Part shown: piece after piece, positions 1 to 6,960 of the stretch
How the letters are laid out: each line of letters opens with the position of its first letter
Numbering within the stretch: position 1 is the first letter of the stretch
Origin: an uncultured Clostridia bacterium
Lineage (GTDB): Bacteria; Bacillota; Clostridia; Lachnospirales; CAMVHY01
Direction: 5' to 3'
Length of the DNA stretch: 10,066 nucleotides
Assembly (NCBI GenBank): GCA_947167415.1
Contig: CAMVHY010000028.1
Location: 1-10,066 of the forward strand
The notes under the pieces: generated by a model
The model's database searches: none
What the model was told of the DNA's origin: nothing
Seen by the model: the letters and a program-made list of their open reading frames with translations, nothing else
Position numbers and translations under genes: made by a program

Positions 1-155
1 CTTTTAAAATTAAGATTATTAAATATTCAAACAAAAAGAAAAAGAAAAATAAATATATTGATATATTAATTAAAAATTTAGTTGATAAATTACTAACTAA
101 AAGGGCTTTTAAGAAATGGGTTAAATTAACGAAAGAAAAGATTATTGTTGATTAA
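1..155 (+). CDS. 3' end of an unidentified gene, partial
   Basis: A reading frame whose first complete codon starts at base 3 stays open for 50 codons and ends at TAA 153-155. The visible tail is very basic, with a run of five lysines early on and a C-terminus ending AFKKWVKLTKEKIIVD. The other two forward frames in this stretch close sooner, at the latest by about base 69. An open frame of this length in such AT-rich DNA, plus protein-like residue use, supports a real C-terminus, but the fragment is too short to assign a function. The following locus begins only about 10-70 bases later, with no visible terminator between them, so the two could be co-transcribed. It could still be a chance open frame. 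Confidence 0.5.
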   Translation, partial: FKIKIIKYSNKKKKKNKYIDILIKNLVDKLLTKRAFKKWVKLTKEKIIVD

Positions 156-226
156 AATATTATTTATGGCGTTTAATAAGTAGCCATCTGAAAGTTATTT
201 TTCAAAATGACAAACGCGATGATTTT
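152..226 (+). other. Possible displaced 5' coding end of the giant-gene locus
   Basis: The frame of the 227 ORF is already open from base 152, with no stop, and reads SSHLKVIFQNDKRDDF just before ATG 227. There is no ATG, GTG or TTG in this extension. In another frame an ATG at 166 reads MAFNK and then meets TAG (181-183). If the reading frame moved +1 at that TAG, the product would be MAFNK-SHLKVIFQN, continuing into the 227 ORF. This resembles the start of the second giant gene (MSNENDLTYIFQN at 6961). Seen: the open frame and the stop. Inferred: that this is the original N-terminus, now out of frame. No Shine-Dalgarno site precedes ATG 166. Confidence 0.35.
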
Positions 227-514
227 ATGAACAAGTTTAACGACAAATTTATTAAAAAAGGATATATTGAGCATAAAAACAAAGCAAAAGAAGCAGCAAT
301 TGTAAATATAATCGAACTTTCAAGTACTGTTCAATATGGTGGAATTATGACGTATGATGGAGATCAATACGAGTTAAATAATAACAATATATATGAACAT
401 TTGTTGGATAACAGTCAATCTAATTGTTTGGATTGGCTTGGTGGTGATTTGTTTCGAAAACACTGGGTTGATGTGATAGAAAATGAATTGGAATATAAGA
501 ATTTATGTAAGTAA
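227..514 (+). CDS. Hypothetical 95-residue protein, perhaps the detached N-terminal part of the giant gene
   Basis: This ORF runs from ATG 227 to TAA 512-514. I do not recognise the protein. It is lysine-rich at the start and has a central patch (QYELNNNNIYEHLL) and an aromatic-rich C-terminal third (CLDWLGGDLFRKHWVDVIE). No signal peptide or membrane helix is visible. ATG 227 has no Shine-Dalgarno site. It overlaps the stop of a seven-codon mini-ORF (207-230) in an ATGA arrangement, so it may be reached by re-initiation or may not be a start at all. The next ORF begins in the same frame 27 bases after the stop, and that gap also reads through without further stops. The simplest alternative is that 227-514 is the N-terminal segment of the 1508-residue protein, cut off by one nonsense codon. 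A separate small protein remains possible. Confidence 0.5.
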   Translation: MNKFNDKFIKKGYIEHKNKAKEAAIVNIIELSSTVQYGGIMTYDGDQYELNNNNIYEHLLDNSQSNCLDWLGGDLFRKHWVDVIENELEYKNLCK

Positions 515-522
515 ATTATTTT

Positions 523-530
523 CAAAAAGG
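523..530 (+). promoter_or_regulatory. Ribosome binding site for the TTG start at 542
   Basis: AAAAAGGA lies just after the TAA of the preceding ORF and 11 bases before TTG 542, somewhat farther than ideal. It is the only purine-rich site near the start of the long frame. The next in-frame ATG is not reached until base 827 (residue 96), so this site supports TTG 542 if the long ORF is translated on its own. Confidence 0.4.
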
Positions 531-541
531 ACACTAGTGCG

Positions 542-3500
542 TTGGATGCAAAGGATTTGTCTCTGATTTTTGAAGTGTTTTTGTTCAATGTTTTATATAA
601 AAAAATCTCTAATATTAATTTGTCAAAAGATAACGATGAAATTATAGAAGATCTCCAGAACATTTGGGATGAAAAAATAGAAAATAGTATATTGAATCAA
701 GGTCTTTTTGACAAATTTAGACGAAATATCGTTAACTTTAAAGATGGAGATGATGTGATAAAATTTTTGTATAAAGAAACTTTTTACGGCATTAAAGATG
801 TTGATGATAACGAAATTCTTTCTACAATGAAAAAAGAAATTTTAGATTGCGTCAAAGCTTTAAAAGATAATAAAGCTCCATTGGTATTTTTTACTGATAA
901 CAAATTTGTAAAAGAAAAATATAGTTCAAATGAGTATAAATATTGTCATATTTTTTTATGGGAAAGGAAAGATAATTTACCAGAGATACGAGGAGAAACT
1001 ACGATAAGTCTAAAAGAAAATATAAAAGATGTATTGTGTGCTTTTGATGATTATATTTTTGATGATAGTAGCAAAAAAGATAAAAACGATATAGAGTTAC
1101 CAATTGAAAATAAAACTGATGAAAAGACATTCATTGAAGAACAAAATAAAAAACAAAATGATAACCTTTTGTTGTATACTGATATTAACAGTAACATAGA
1201 AAATAAAAAAATGGATTATCTTTTATTGTTTGAAAGTATTGGTGATTACTTGAACGAATGGAATTTAGACTCATTAGACTCATTAGACTCAGCTGATAAG
1301 ACATCAGTCAGTGAAAATGAAAATAACAATAGTCAACTAACTCCGGAGCAAAAAGTCGATAATAATTTTCTCGAACTTATTGAATATTACTGTAGTTTTT
1401 GTGCAAAAGAACAAAAGTTGCTTGCAGGAGATAAAAATAATGAGCGGCGCCGGCGCCGGCGCCGGTTGTTTGAGGCGAAGAAAGAATATTTATTGCAATG
1501 TATAAAACAACAGTCTAAAGATTATGATAAAAATAGAATTAAAGAATTTATGATTATGTTTTGCTCTAAATTTATAGAAAATCATAAAATAAAAGCTAAC
1601 AATGAAGCTGAAAAAGAAGAAATTGCGAATTTTATTAATTTGCTAGAGCACAATGGACTTTATCCGCAAGACAGTTCTTATTTTGTTATTTTCGGTGATA
1701 AAATATATCCTACGTCTATCGAATACACAGAGATAATTCAAAATTTGGATATTTTTTTCGAAATCGATGAGGATAAATGCACTGTTAAACTTAAAAGTAA
1801 AGAGTTTCGCTCGGCAATATATAATGTGTTAAATAGATCAGATACAATTTGTAGGACCGAGTTGTTTAAAAATTTTTATAATCGCGTGATGCAAGATAAA
1901 AATTTAAGCCCAGAGCAGAAACAAGAACGTTTAAACAAAATAATGCCTCAGCTTTTGAAATTTATTTCGATTTATGGATTGTTGGATAAAACAAAGATGA
2001 ATCATATGGATGATCCTATTTGTTACTATGTCGATTTCGATCGTTTTGAGGAATTAACTGATGGGGAAGGACCGGTCGATGAATATGTCCAAAGGCTATG
2101 GATAGACATTTCGTACAACAGTGTAAATTATTTTGATGCTCAGGAAAACGCTGACGATATGAAAATACTTGGTGTAATAAAAAAGATGGTTAATGACAAA
2201 CAATTAATTCTTCACAAAGATAATGTGCAAGTTATCAAGTGCTTAATTAAAAAATTTTTACTTGTGGACAAAAGCTTTGCCAACTCCTTGAAAAAGAAAT
2301 ATTTACAGGCGTTTTTTGAAAAAACTGATATAAAGAAGATAACTCAAAGCGATGAATTTAAACGTTTAACTTTGGCTTTTGAAATTGTTTCGAGATTGGT
2401 TGGTGATGATAAAAAAGATCAAGAACATGAAGTTAAACAGTTTTTTGATGATGAAATAAAAAAGCTTTTTGGTTTGGACGGGCTTCAAAATTCTTTATTA
2501 GGCTTTATGTACCCGGAATCAGAATTGAAAGCAATAAAATTTTGTCTCAATGAAGATAAAAATAAGGATAATATGATTAATAAATTTGTTGACAACTTTA
2601 AAGATGCGATAGAAGTAACAAAAACATCAGGAAATCTTAGTTCAATTGAAAAAGTTTTTGCTGAGACAAAACCGGATTTTGATTTAGCGATGTCAATTTG
2701 TGAACGTATATTTGATGAAACAATAGTCTATAGCGTAAAGCATTTGAATTATATGATTTTTAATTACAATCGTAAAAAATATTTGTTACACGTATTAGAT
2801 TTACTTTTATCTTTATTAAGCAATAATGATTTTGAATCAGATAATAAAGAAAAGCAAAAGCGTGTTTATATTTTGTATTCAAAAATAATAAGTTATTGCA
2901 AAGAAAATGATGCAAAAGATCAAATACAGAAACTTAAAGATCAAATTGAAATCAAAATTTATGACAAGTCTAAATTTAATCTTGTAAAATATTATTATGA
3001 TGAATCTAAGCTGTCATCATATTATTATAGAGATAATTTTGAAAAACGTGGTGATGAAATTGCAATTGTAGACAAGCCACGCAGATCTAAAGAACCATAT
3101 TTATGTGTGGTTACTTTACTGACAGAATTATTTAAGTTTAAACACTGGTCAGATATCGTCAATAGTGATAAGGATTTTTTTGCGAATTTTATAGGTGAGA
3201 TTGTTTTCCCTATTGAATCTGAAGATTATAAAGGAAGCGAGAATGATAAAAATGAATTTTATGGTATTTATAACATTAAAAGTTTAGCCGGATATAAATC
3301 TTTCCAATATGGCGCTCTATCTTTCTATCAATTGTCAGAGTTTGATAAACAGAAGCAAAGAGAATTCATATTTGACACTGATTTATTTTTAAAAATAAGT
3401 AACGTTTGGTTAGATAGTTGTTTAGATGCAAGTAATTATTTTTACAAATTTTTATTCCAAAGTAATTTTACGTTTGTTTTGCCGATTGATGAAATTACGG

Positions 3501-5068
3501 CAGATAACGTAAATAATGCTTTTCAATTATATTCTCAAAAACTAAACGAGAATTTTGAAGATAAAGAAGGCGATGAAGATAAAGCCGGTAAATACCAAAA
3601 ACTAAAAGATGATTTTTTTTGTTTATTTGCCAAATCATTGGTAGGCCACTGCGAATTAATACTTTCCGACGAAAAATATCGTAAAAACAAAAATAAAGAC
3701 GAATTAAAGAATGAGTATGTAAAAACAATTGCTACGTTTTGTCGTGATAAAGAAACAAAAATAATTCGTTCTGTTTTGGAAAATTGTACAAGGACAGCAG
3801 AAGAACAGAAAAACAAATTTATTAAACCGTATGCAATTATCGAAGCATTATTAAATGACGACAATTTTAAATTGGATGATGATAAAACAGCATTAATTAT
3901 TGAGTGGTTTATTAAACATAACGCAGATGAGTTAGGAATAGAACTAAAAGAATATGATAATTTGAAGGCGATAATAAATAAATTATACAACGAATTAAAA
4001 TCTGATAAGGCAGATTTAAATGACGATGATTTGATTCAGTTGGGCAAAAATATGATAAATTGCTATGAATTAATCTTAATGCATTCTAAAGATGGTAATC
4101 AACGCGATGAATTAAAAGATGACTATATAAAAACAATTGCTACGTTTTGTTGCGATAAAGATGCAAAGATAATTCGTTCTGTTTTGGAAAATTGTACAAG
4201 GACAGCAGAAGAACAGAAAAACAAATTTATTAAACCGTATGCAATTATCGAAGCATTATTAAATGACGACAATTTTAAATTGGATGATGATAAAACAGCA
4301 TTAATTATTGAGTGGTTTATTAAACATAACGTAAATGAGTTAGGAATTGAATTAACAGAAAATGAAACCTATGATAATCTGGGCGTGATAAATAAATTAT
4401 TTGAGAAAATAAAAACCGATAACCTTAACTTGAATTACGAGTTATATAATAACCTATTTAAAAACAAATTAAGTTTCACACTAAGTAATTTAGAAAACTT
4501 TTATTATGTACGTTGGGTTGATAATTATGAATTTGGATCTGATGCAGGTCGTCTTATAAGTTTAATTGCAAGCAAAATTTGTAATAGACTAAACGAGCAA
4601 TTAGAGCCTAAAATTAATCTAATAAATCCTGATGGCTTTAAGTTGAGTAAAGGAGATTTTTCTTTAAAACAAAACGATCATAATGATATTCTTCCGATTC
4701 ATGAAGAAACTTTAACCCTATTAAAAATAACTAAATGGATTAGCTTTGTATTGATTACAATTGCTGGATTAATTTTGATTTTAAACAGTTTTGTCCATAT
4801 GTTTTCATTGTCGCTAGTTTTATCTATTCCATTGATTTTGGCTTGTATAATTTTTGATATGGCATTGTTTGAAAATGGTCGAAAGATATTAAAATCGATT
4901 TTGAAATGTATTTTTTGTCGCCATACAGAAACGGATTATTACATTGGGAAAAATAATTACCAGGAAAATAAAAGTTTAACTTTTGATAACCGAAATGAAA
5001 TATCTAACGGTAATAACGATATAAAACTGGAAGTTCAATTGAAAACCAATGAAAAAAGTGGTAATTGA
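542..5068 (+). CDS. Giant 1508-residue protein of unknown function with C-terminal membrane hairpin
   Basis: I recognise no domain. From TTG 542 the order is: an N-terminal region (about 1-175); charged linkers holding a Leu-Asp-Ser triplet repeat (242-250) and seven consecutive arginines (302-308); a long, apparently helical middle; two tandem modules of about 138 residues (about 1020-1295); two hydrophobic helices (about 1399-1418 and 1420-1438) around a short turn; and a hydrophilic tail of about 70 residues. There is no N-terminal signal peptide. Lysine, aspartate and asparagine dominate. The hairpin suggests membrane insertion, and the helical repeats suggest a protein-interaction scaffold; both are inferences. 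The start is uncertain: the frame continues upstream through one TAA (512-514) to at least base 227, so the protein may originally have been longer. A strong terminator follows the TGA by 23 bases. An effector or a surface/defence protein are possibilities, none shown by the sequence. Confidence 0.85.
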   Translation: MDAKDLSLIFEVFLFNVLYKKISNINLSKDNDEIIEDLQNIWDEKIENSILNQGLFDKFRRNIVNFKDGDDVIKFLYKETFYGIKDVDDNEILSTMKKEILDCVKALKDNKAPLVFFTDNKFVKEKYSSNEYKYCHIFLWERKDNLPEIRGETTISLKENIKDVLCAFDDYIFDDSSKKDKNDIELPIENKTDEKTFIEEQNKKQNDNLLLYTDINSNIENKKMDYLLLFESIGDYLNEWNLDSLDSLDSADKTSVSENENNNSQLTPEQKVDNNFLELIEYYCSFCAKEQKLLAGDKNNERRRRRRRLFEAKKEYLLQCIKQQSKDYDKNRIKEFMIMFCSKFIENHKIKANNEAEKEEIANFINLLEHNGLYPQDSSYFVIFGDKIYPTSIEYTEIIQNLDIFFEIDEDKCTVKLKSKEFRSAIYNVLNRSDTICRTELFKNFYNRVMQDKNLSPEQKQERLNKIMPQLLKFISIYGLLDKTKMNHMDDPICYYVDFDRFEELTDGEGPVDEYVQRLWIDISYNSVNYFDAQENADDMKILGVIKKMVNDKQLILHKDNVQVIKCLIKKFLLVDKSFANSLKKKYLQAFFEKTDIKKITQSDEFKRLTLAFEIVSRLVGDDKKDQEHEVKQFFDDEIKKLFGLDGLQNSLLGFMYPESELKAIKFCLNEDKNKDNMINKFVDNFKDAIEVTKTSGNLSSIEKVFAETKPDFDLAMSICERIFDETIVYSVKHLNYMIFNYNRKKYLLHVLDLLLSLLSNNDFESDNKEKQKRVYILYSKIISYCKENDAKDQIQKLKDQIEIKIYDKSKFNLVKYYYDESKLSSYYYRDNFEKRGDEIAIVDKPRRSKEPYLCVVTLLTELFKFKHWSDIVNSDKDFFANFIGEIVFPIESEDYKGSENDKNEFYGIYNIKSLAGYKSFQYGALSFYQLSEFDKQKQREFIFDTDLFLKISNVWLDSCLDASNYFYKFLFQSNFTFVLPIDEITADNVNNAFQLYSQKLNENFEDKEGDEDKAGKYQKLKDDFFCLFAKSLVGHCELILSDEKYRKNKNKDELKNEYVKTIATFCRDKETKIIRSVLENCTRTAEEQKNKFIKPYAIIEALLNDDNFKLDDDKTALIIEWFIKHNADELGIELKEYDNLKAIINKLYNELKSDKADLNDDDLIQLGKNMINCYELILMHSKDGNQRDELKDDYIKTIATFCCDKDAKIIRSVLENCTRTAEEQKNKFIKPYAIIEALLNDDNFKLDDDKTALIIEWFIKHNVNELGIELTENETYDNLGVINKLFEKIKTDNLNLNYELYNNLFKNKLSFTLSNLENFYYVRWVDNYEFGSDAGRLISLIASKICNRLNEQLEPKINLINPDGFKLSKGDFSLKQNDHNDILPIHEETLTLLKITKWISFVLITIAGLILILNSFVHMFSLSLVLSIPLILACIIFDMALFENGRKILKSILKCIFCRHTETDYYIGKNNYQENKSLTFDNRNEISNGNNDIKLEVQLKTNEKSGN
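1265..1291 (+). repeat. Three tandem copies of a 9-base unit (TTAGACTCA)
   Basis: Three exact, head-to-tail copies of TTAGACTCA encode Leu-Asp-Ser three times (residues 242-250 of the giant protein). The unit is three codons long, so copy-number change by slippage would alter linker length without breaking the frame. It sits in an Asp/Asn/Ser-rich, probably disordered linker. Confidence 0.95.
1444..1465 (+). repeat. GC-only hexamer tandem repeat encoding Arg7
   Basis: This is a 22-base run of pure G+C inside very AT-rich DNA, built from three copies of CGGCGC plus a partial CGG. From base 1445 it is read as alternating CGG and CGC codons, giving seven arginines (residues 302-308). It contains three overlapping-phase GGCGCC palindromes and is largely self-complementary. 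Other arginines in this gene mostly use AGA or CGT, so codon choice here is dictated by the repeat. Confidence 0.95.
3599..4012 (+). repeat. Intragenic tandem module, copy 1
   Basis: This is the first of two adjacent modules of about 138 codons in the giant protein. Shared landmarks are an ELIL segment, DELK..Y.KTIATFC, then a long identical block, then ELGIEL and INKL. Bases 3761-3923 are identical to 4169-4331, and 3720-3742 are identical to 4128-4150, at a fixed offset of 408 bases. Module ends are approximate because the flanking similarity is only moderate. Predicted content is helical, consistent with a solenoid-type repeat (inference). Confidence 0.85.
4013..4426 (+). repeat. Intragenic tandem module, copy 2
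   Basis: This second copy follows copy 1 directly. It shares 163 consecutive identical bases with it (4169-4331), although the sequence on both sides differs in many codons: for example, the linker after ELIL is two residues shorter here, and an ENET insertion follows ELGIEL. The mix of perfect and diverged blocks indicates an old duplication later homogenised in its centre. Confidence 0.85.
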
Positions 5069-5091
5069 ATTGATTTTTATAAAAAAAAATT

Positions 5092-5116
5092 AAAGAGCTA
5101 TGTAGCTCTTTTTTTT
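5092..5116 (+). terminator. Rho-independent terminator of the giant gene
   Basis: AAAGAGCT (5092-5099) and AGCTCTTT (5104-5111) form a perfect 8-bp stem around an ATGT loop, running into a continuous T tract to 5116. It starts 23 bases after the TGA at 5066-5068. An A-rich stretch upstream (5081-5089) would give a T tract on the other strand as well, but no convergent gene is present. Confidence 0.9.
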
Positions 5117-5229
5117 GTGTAAAAAAATCTGAATGCGATAATAAATTTGCTTGCGAATAAAAAATTTATTTGTGTTGCCGAAATTAATTTATCTGTAATA
5201 ATTTTGTTTGATAACGCTCTAAAAAAATA

Positions 5230-5258
5230 TTGTTCACGAATTTTTAATTTGTTAAAAT
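5230..5258 (+). promoter_or_regulatory. Candidate distal sigma70-type promoter for folC
   Basis: TTGTTC (5230-5235) and TAAAAT (5253-5258) are separated by exactly 17 bases, about 120 bases upstream of the folC start. The -10 box is good but the -35 is poor (three of six). In DNA this AT-rich such pairs arise by chance, so it is a candidate only. Confidence 0.35.
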
Positions 5259-5280
5259 GCACGGGATAGAAAATGATATT

Positions 5281-5309
5281 TTGTTTGGATAAATTTTTTA
5301 TTATAAAAT
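5281..5309 (+). promoter_or_regulatory. Candidate proximal sigma70-type promoter for folC
   Basis: TTGTTT (5281-5286) and TAAAAT (5304-5309) are separated by 17 bases. Transcription would start near 5316, giving a leader of about 60 bases before the TTG start and placing the start point inside the palindrome at 5310-5327. Its closeness to the gene makes it the better of the two candidates, though its -35 box is weak. Confidence 0.4.
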
Positions 5310-5327
5310 TCTATCTGTTCAGATAGA
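5310..5327. promoter_or_regulatory. Palindrome TCTATCTG-TT-CAGATAGA in the folC leader
   Basis: This is a perfect 8-bp inverted repeat with a two-base centre, immediately downstream of the proximal -10 box. As DNA it is placed like an operator at +1. As RNA it could form a short hairpin followed by a U-rich run (about 5328-5338), like a weak attenuator. The palindrome is seen; either role is inference. Confidence 0.45.
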
Positions 5328-5362
5328 TTTATTTTTTGTTTATAGAGAAAAATATTTTTTTT

Positions 5363-5368
5363 GGAGGA
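5363..5368 (+). promoter_or_regulatory. Ribosome binding site that fixes the folC start
   Basis: GGAGGA is a strong Shine-Dalgarno sequence ending 7 bases before TTG 5376. The longest version of the ORF would start at TTG 5361, but that would put the binding site inside the coding sequence, so the start at 5376 is preferred. Confidence 0.85.
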
Positions 5369-5375
5369 GAATTAT

Positions 5376-6686
5376 TTGATAGACATAGAAAAATTTTTTA
5401 GCGGTTTTTTAAATATGACGAAAAATCCAACTCTTGACGCCATGAAATTTTTTATGGATGTATATGATCATGTTGATGAGAAATTAAAAATTATTCATGT
5501 AGCAGGAACAAATGGAAAAGGTGCTTGTGTTGAAATGATGGCGAATATTTTGATTGCGAATGGTTATTCAGTTGGAAAATTTATGTCGCCGCATTTAATA
5601 AAATATAACGAGCGGATAAATATAAATAACGAAGATATTTCGGATTTAGATTTGAGCGATTTAATAATAGAGATCATGCCACATATTGATTTTTATAATC
5701 AAAATCATGAAAGAAAAGTTACGCTTTTTGAAATCGAAACGACGTTGGCGCTAGTTTATTTTTATAGAAAAAAAGTTGATTTTGTGATATTGGAAACAGG
5801 TTTGGGCGGATTACATGATTGTACAAATATAATTAAAAATCCATTGATATCGATTATTACTTCGATAGGTTTTGATCATGTAAATATTTTGGGTAATAGT
5901 TTAGTCGAAATAGCTCAACAAAAGGCCGGGATTATTAAAAAAAATTCTCGGACGGTTTTTTTTGAACAAAACGAACAGGTTAATAAAATTATTTCTGGTA
6001 CGGCACAAGGACGACAAAATAAATTATTTTTTATAAATAAAAATGAAATCCGAAATTATAGTTTTGATTTTGATTATCAAAAGTTTAGTTATAAAGATTT
6101 TAAAAATGTAATGTTAAATTTAAAAGGTAAAAATCAAGTTAAAATAGCTTGTTTGTGTTTGGAAAGTGTAAAAATTTTAAGACGCATGGGTTATAAAATT
6201 TATAAAAAAAATATTGTACATGCTTTAAAAAATATTGTGCATAGGGCACGATTTGAAATTTTAAATCAAGAGCCGTTAATTATTTTTGACGGAGCACATA
6301 ATAAACCTGCTATAAAAAATTTAATGTCGACGATAAATATGTATTACAAAAATAATTTGGCTAGAAATTATTTGATTTGTATTTTAAAACGCAAAGATTA
6401 TTTTGGCATGTTAAAAATTTTGTTGGAAGAAGAATATAATTCGCGAGCAAACTTTATTTTTATAAATGTTAATAACGGGCAAAAAGATTTTTTTGTTCCA
6501 GCAAAAGAGCTATATGAAATTGCAAATGAAATTAAACATCCAGAGCAAAAAATATATATAAAAACCTTTGACGAGGCGATCGATGATTTATTTAAAAATA
6601 ATAAAGAGCAAATTAATTTTGCTACAGGAAGTTTTTATGTATACGGTGAAATTATTAGGGCGATAAAAGCGTTGACAGATTTATAA
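5376..6686 (+). CDS. folC: Dihydrofolate synthase / folylpolyglutamate synthase
   Basis: FolC ligates L-glutamate to dihydropteroate and adds further glutamates to reduced folates, using ATP, in the cytosol. The 436-residue product has the usual length and motif order of this Mur-ligase-like family: P-loop HVAGTNGKG (41-49), SPHL with a following NERI, ETGLGG..D.TN, the SIGFDHVNILGNSLVEIAQQKAGIIK block, a HRARFEIL segment where the family has PGRFE, and FDGAHN in the C-terminal domain. Residue 50, normally Ser or Thr just after the P-loop lysine-glycine, is Ala here (GCT, 5523-5525), and GGR is replaced by GGL. The start is TTG 5376, chosen because of the GGAGGA site; the longer TTG 5361 version adds only MEENY. 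No other folate gene lies nearby. A terminator upstream and a fresh promoter downstream suggest a single-gene transcript. Confidence 0.95.
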   Translation: MIDIEKFFSGFLNMTKNPTLDAMKFFMDVYDHVDEKLKIIHVAGTNGKGACVEMMANILIANGYSVGKFMSPHLIKYNERININNEDISDLDLSDLIIEIMPHIDFYNQNHERKVTLFEIETTLALVYFYRKKVDFVILETGLGGLHDCTNIIKNPLISIITSIGFDHVNILGNSLVEIAQQKAGIIKKNSRTVFFEQNEQVNKIISGTAQGRQNKLFFINKNEIRNYSFDFDYQKFSYKDFKNVMLNLKGKNQVKIACLCLESVKILRRMGYKIYKKNIVHALKNIVHRARFEILNQEPLIIFDGAHNKPAIKNLMSTINMYYKNNLARNYLICILKRKDYFGMLKILLEEEYNSRANFIFINVNNGQKDFFVPAKELYEIANEIKHPEQKIYIKTFDEAIDDLFKNNKEQINFATGSFYVYGEIIRAIKALTDL

Positions 6687-6764
6687 ACTTAAATTTCTGA
6701 GCATAAAAGAATCTAGCTTGTAATGATTTTTATAATACATATCAAATAAATAAAATACTCAGCG

Positions 6765-6793
6765 AAGTTATTTAAAATAATGACTTTTTTTTT
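6765..6793 (+). terminator. Possible weak terminator after folC
   Basis: AAGTTATT (6765-6772) can pair with AATAATGACTT (6777-6785 region) if three bases bulge out, followed by nine consecutive Ts (6785-6793). It lies about 80 bases after the folC stop. The stem is A/T-rich and imperfect, so the T run is the main support. Confidence 0.3.
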
Positions 6794-6888
6794 ACGGAGA
6801 ACTTGTCGCATTATATCGAACGTTAGCAAAATTGTGTGTCTAGAATTTTAATAAAATCAACTGAATTATATTTTAGTTTATAAAAATA

Positions 6889-6917
6889 TTGGCAAATAAA
6901 GAATTGTATGTTATAAT
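6889..6917 (+). promoter_or_regulatory. Near-consensus sigma70-type promoter of the second giant gene
   Basis: TTGGCA (6889-6894, five of six) and TATAAT (6912-6917, six of six) are separated by exactly 17 bases. Transcription would begin about 6924, leaving a leader of about 37 bases before ATG 6961. This is the best promoter in the window. Confidence 0.8.
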
Positions 6918-6945
6918 AAATAATGTTTAAGATTGATCAATTCAA

Positions 6946-6953
6946 AAGAGGGG
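6946..6953 (+). promoter_or_regulatory. Ribosome binding site directing initiation at ATG 6961
   Basis: AAGAGGGG ends 7 bases before ATG 6961, ideal spacing. It is too close to TTG 6956 and too far from ATG 6974 or ATG 6998 (which are in the long frame) to serve them well. Initiation is therefore expected in the short frame, not the long one. Confidence 0.75.
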
Positions 6954-6960
6954 TATTGAT

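Noticed and set aside
207..230. Seven-codon mini-ORF MTNAMIL overlapping ATG 227 (ATGA)
   Set aside because: It is too short to annotate and has no ribosome binding site. It is mentioned only as a possible coupling device.
415..663. Antisense ORF of 82 codons across the 512-541 junction
   Set aside because: It has no initiation signals and is a shadow of the two + strand ORFs. Its presence only shows that coding-like composition continues across the junction.
3495..3990. Antisense ORFs opposite the tandem modules, up to 151 codons
   Set aside because: They are shadows of the strongly supported + strand gene, have no ribosome binding site or promoter, and their Ser/Phe/Leu-rich composition is what reverse reading of Lys/Asn/Glu-rich codons produces.
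3761..4331. Direct repeats as a CRISPR or mobile element signature
   Set aside because: There are only two copies, both coding and in frame, within a tandem protein module. There are no spacers, terminal inverted repeats or transposase.
5066..5068. Alternative genetic code (TGA read as Trp, as in mycoplasmas)
   Set aside because: The TGA at 5066 is followed 23 bases later by a strong terminator, tryptophans in the genes use TGG, and the recognised FolC contains no in-frame TGA.
5140..5170. AT-only inverted repeat (AATAAATTT / AAATTTATT) in the folC upstream gap
   Set aside because: It is made only of A and T in very AT-rich DNA, has no T tract and no placement relative to a promoter, and is likely chance.
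5361..5375. TTG 5361 as the folC start
   Set aside because: The GGAGGA site would lie within the first codons. TTG 5376 has correct spacing, and homologous sequence does not require the extra five residues.
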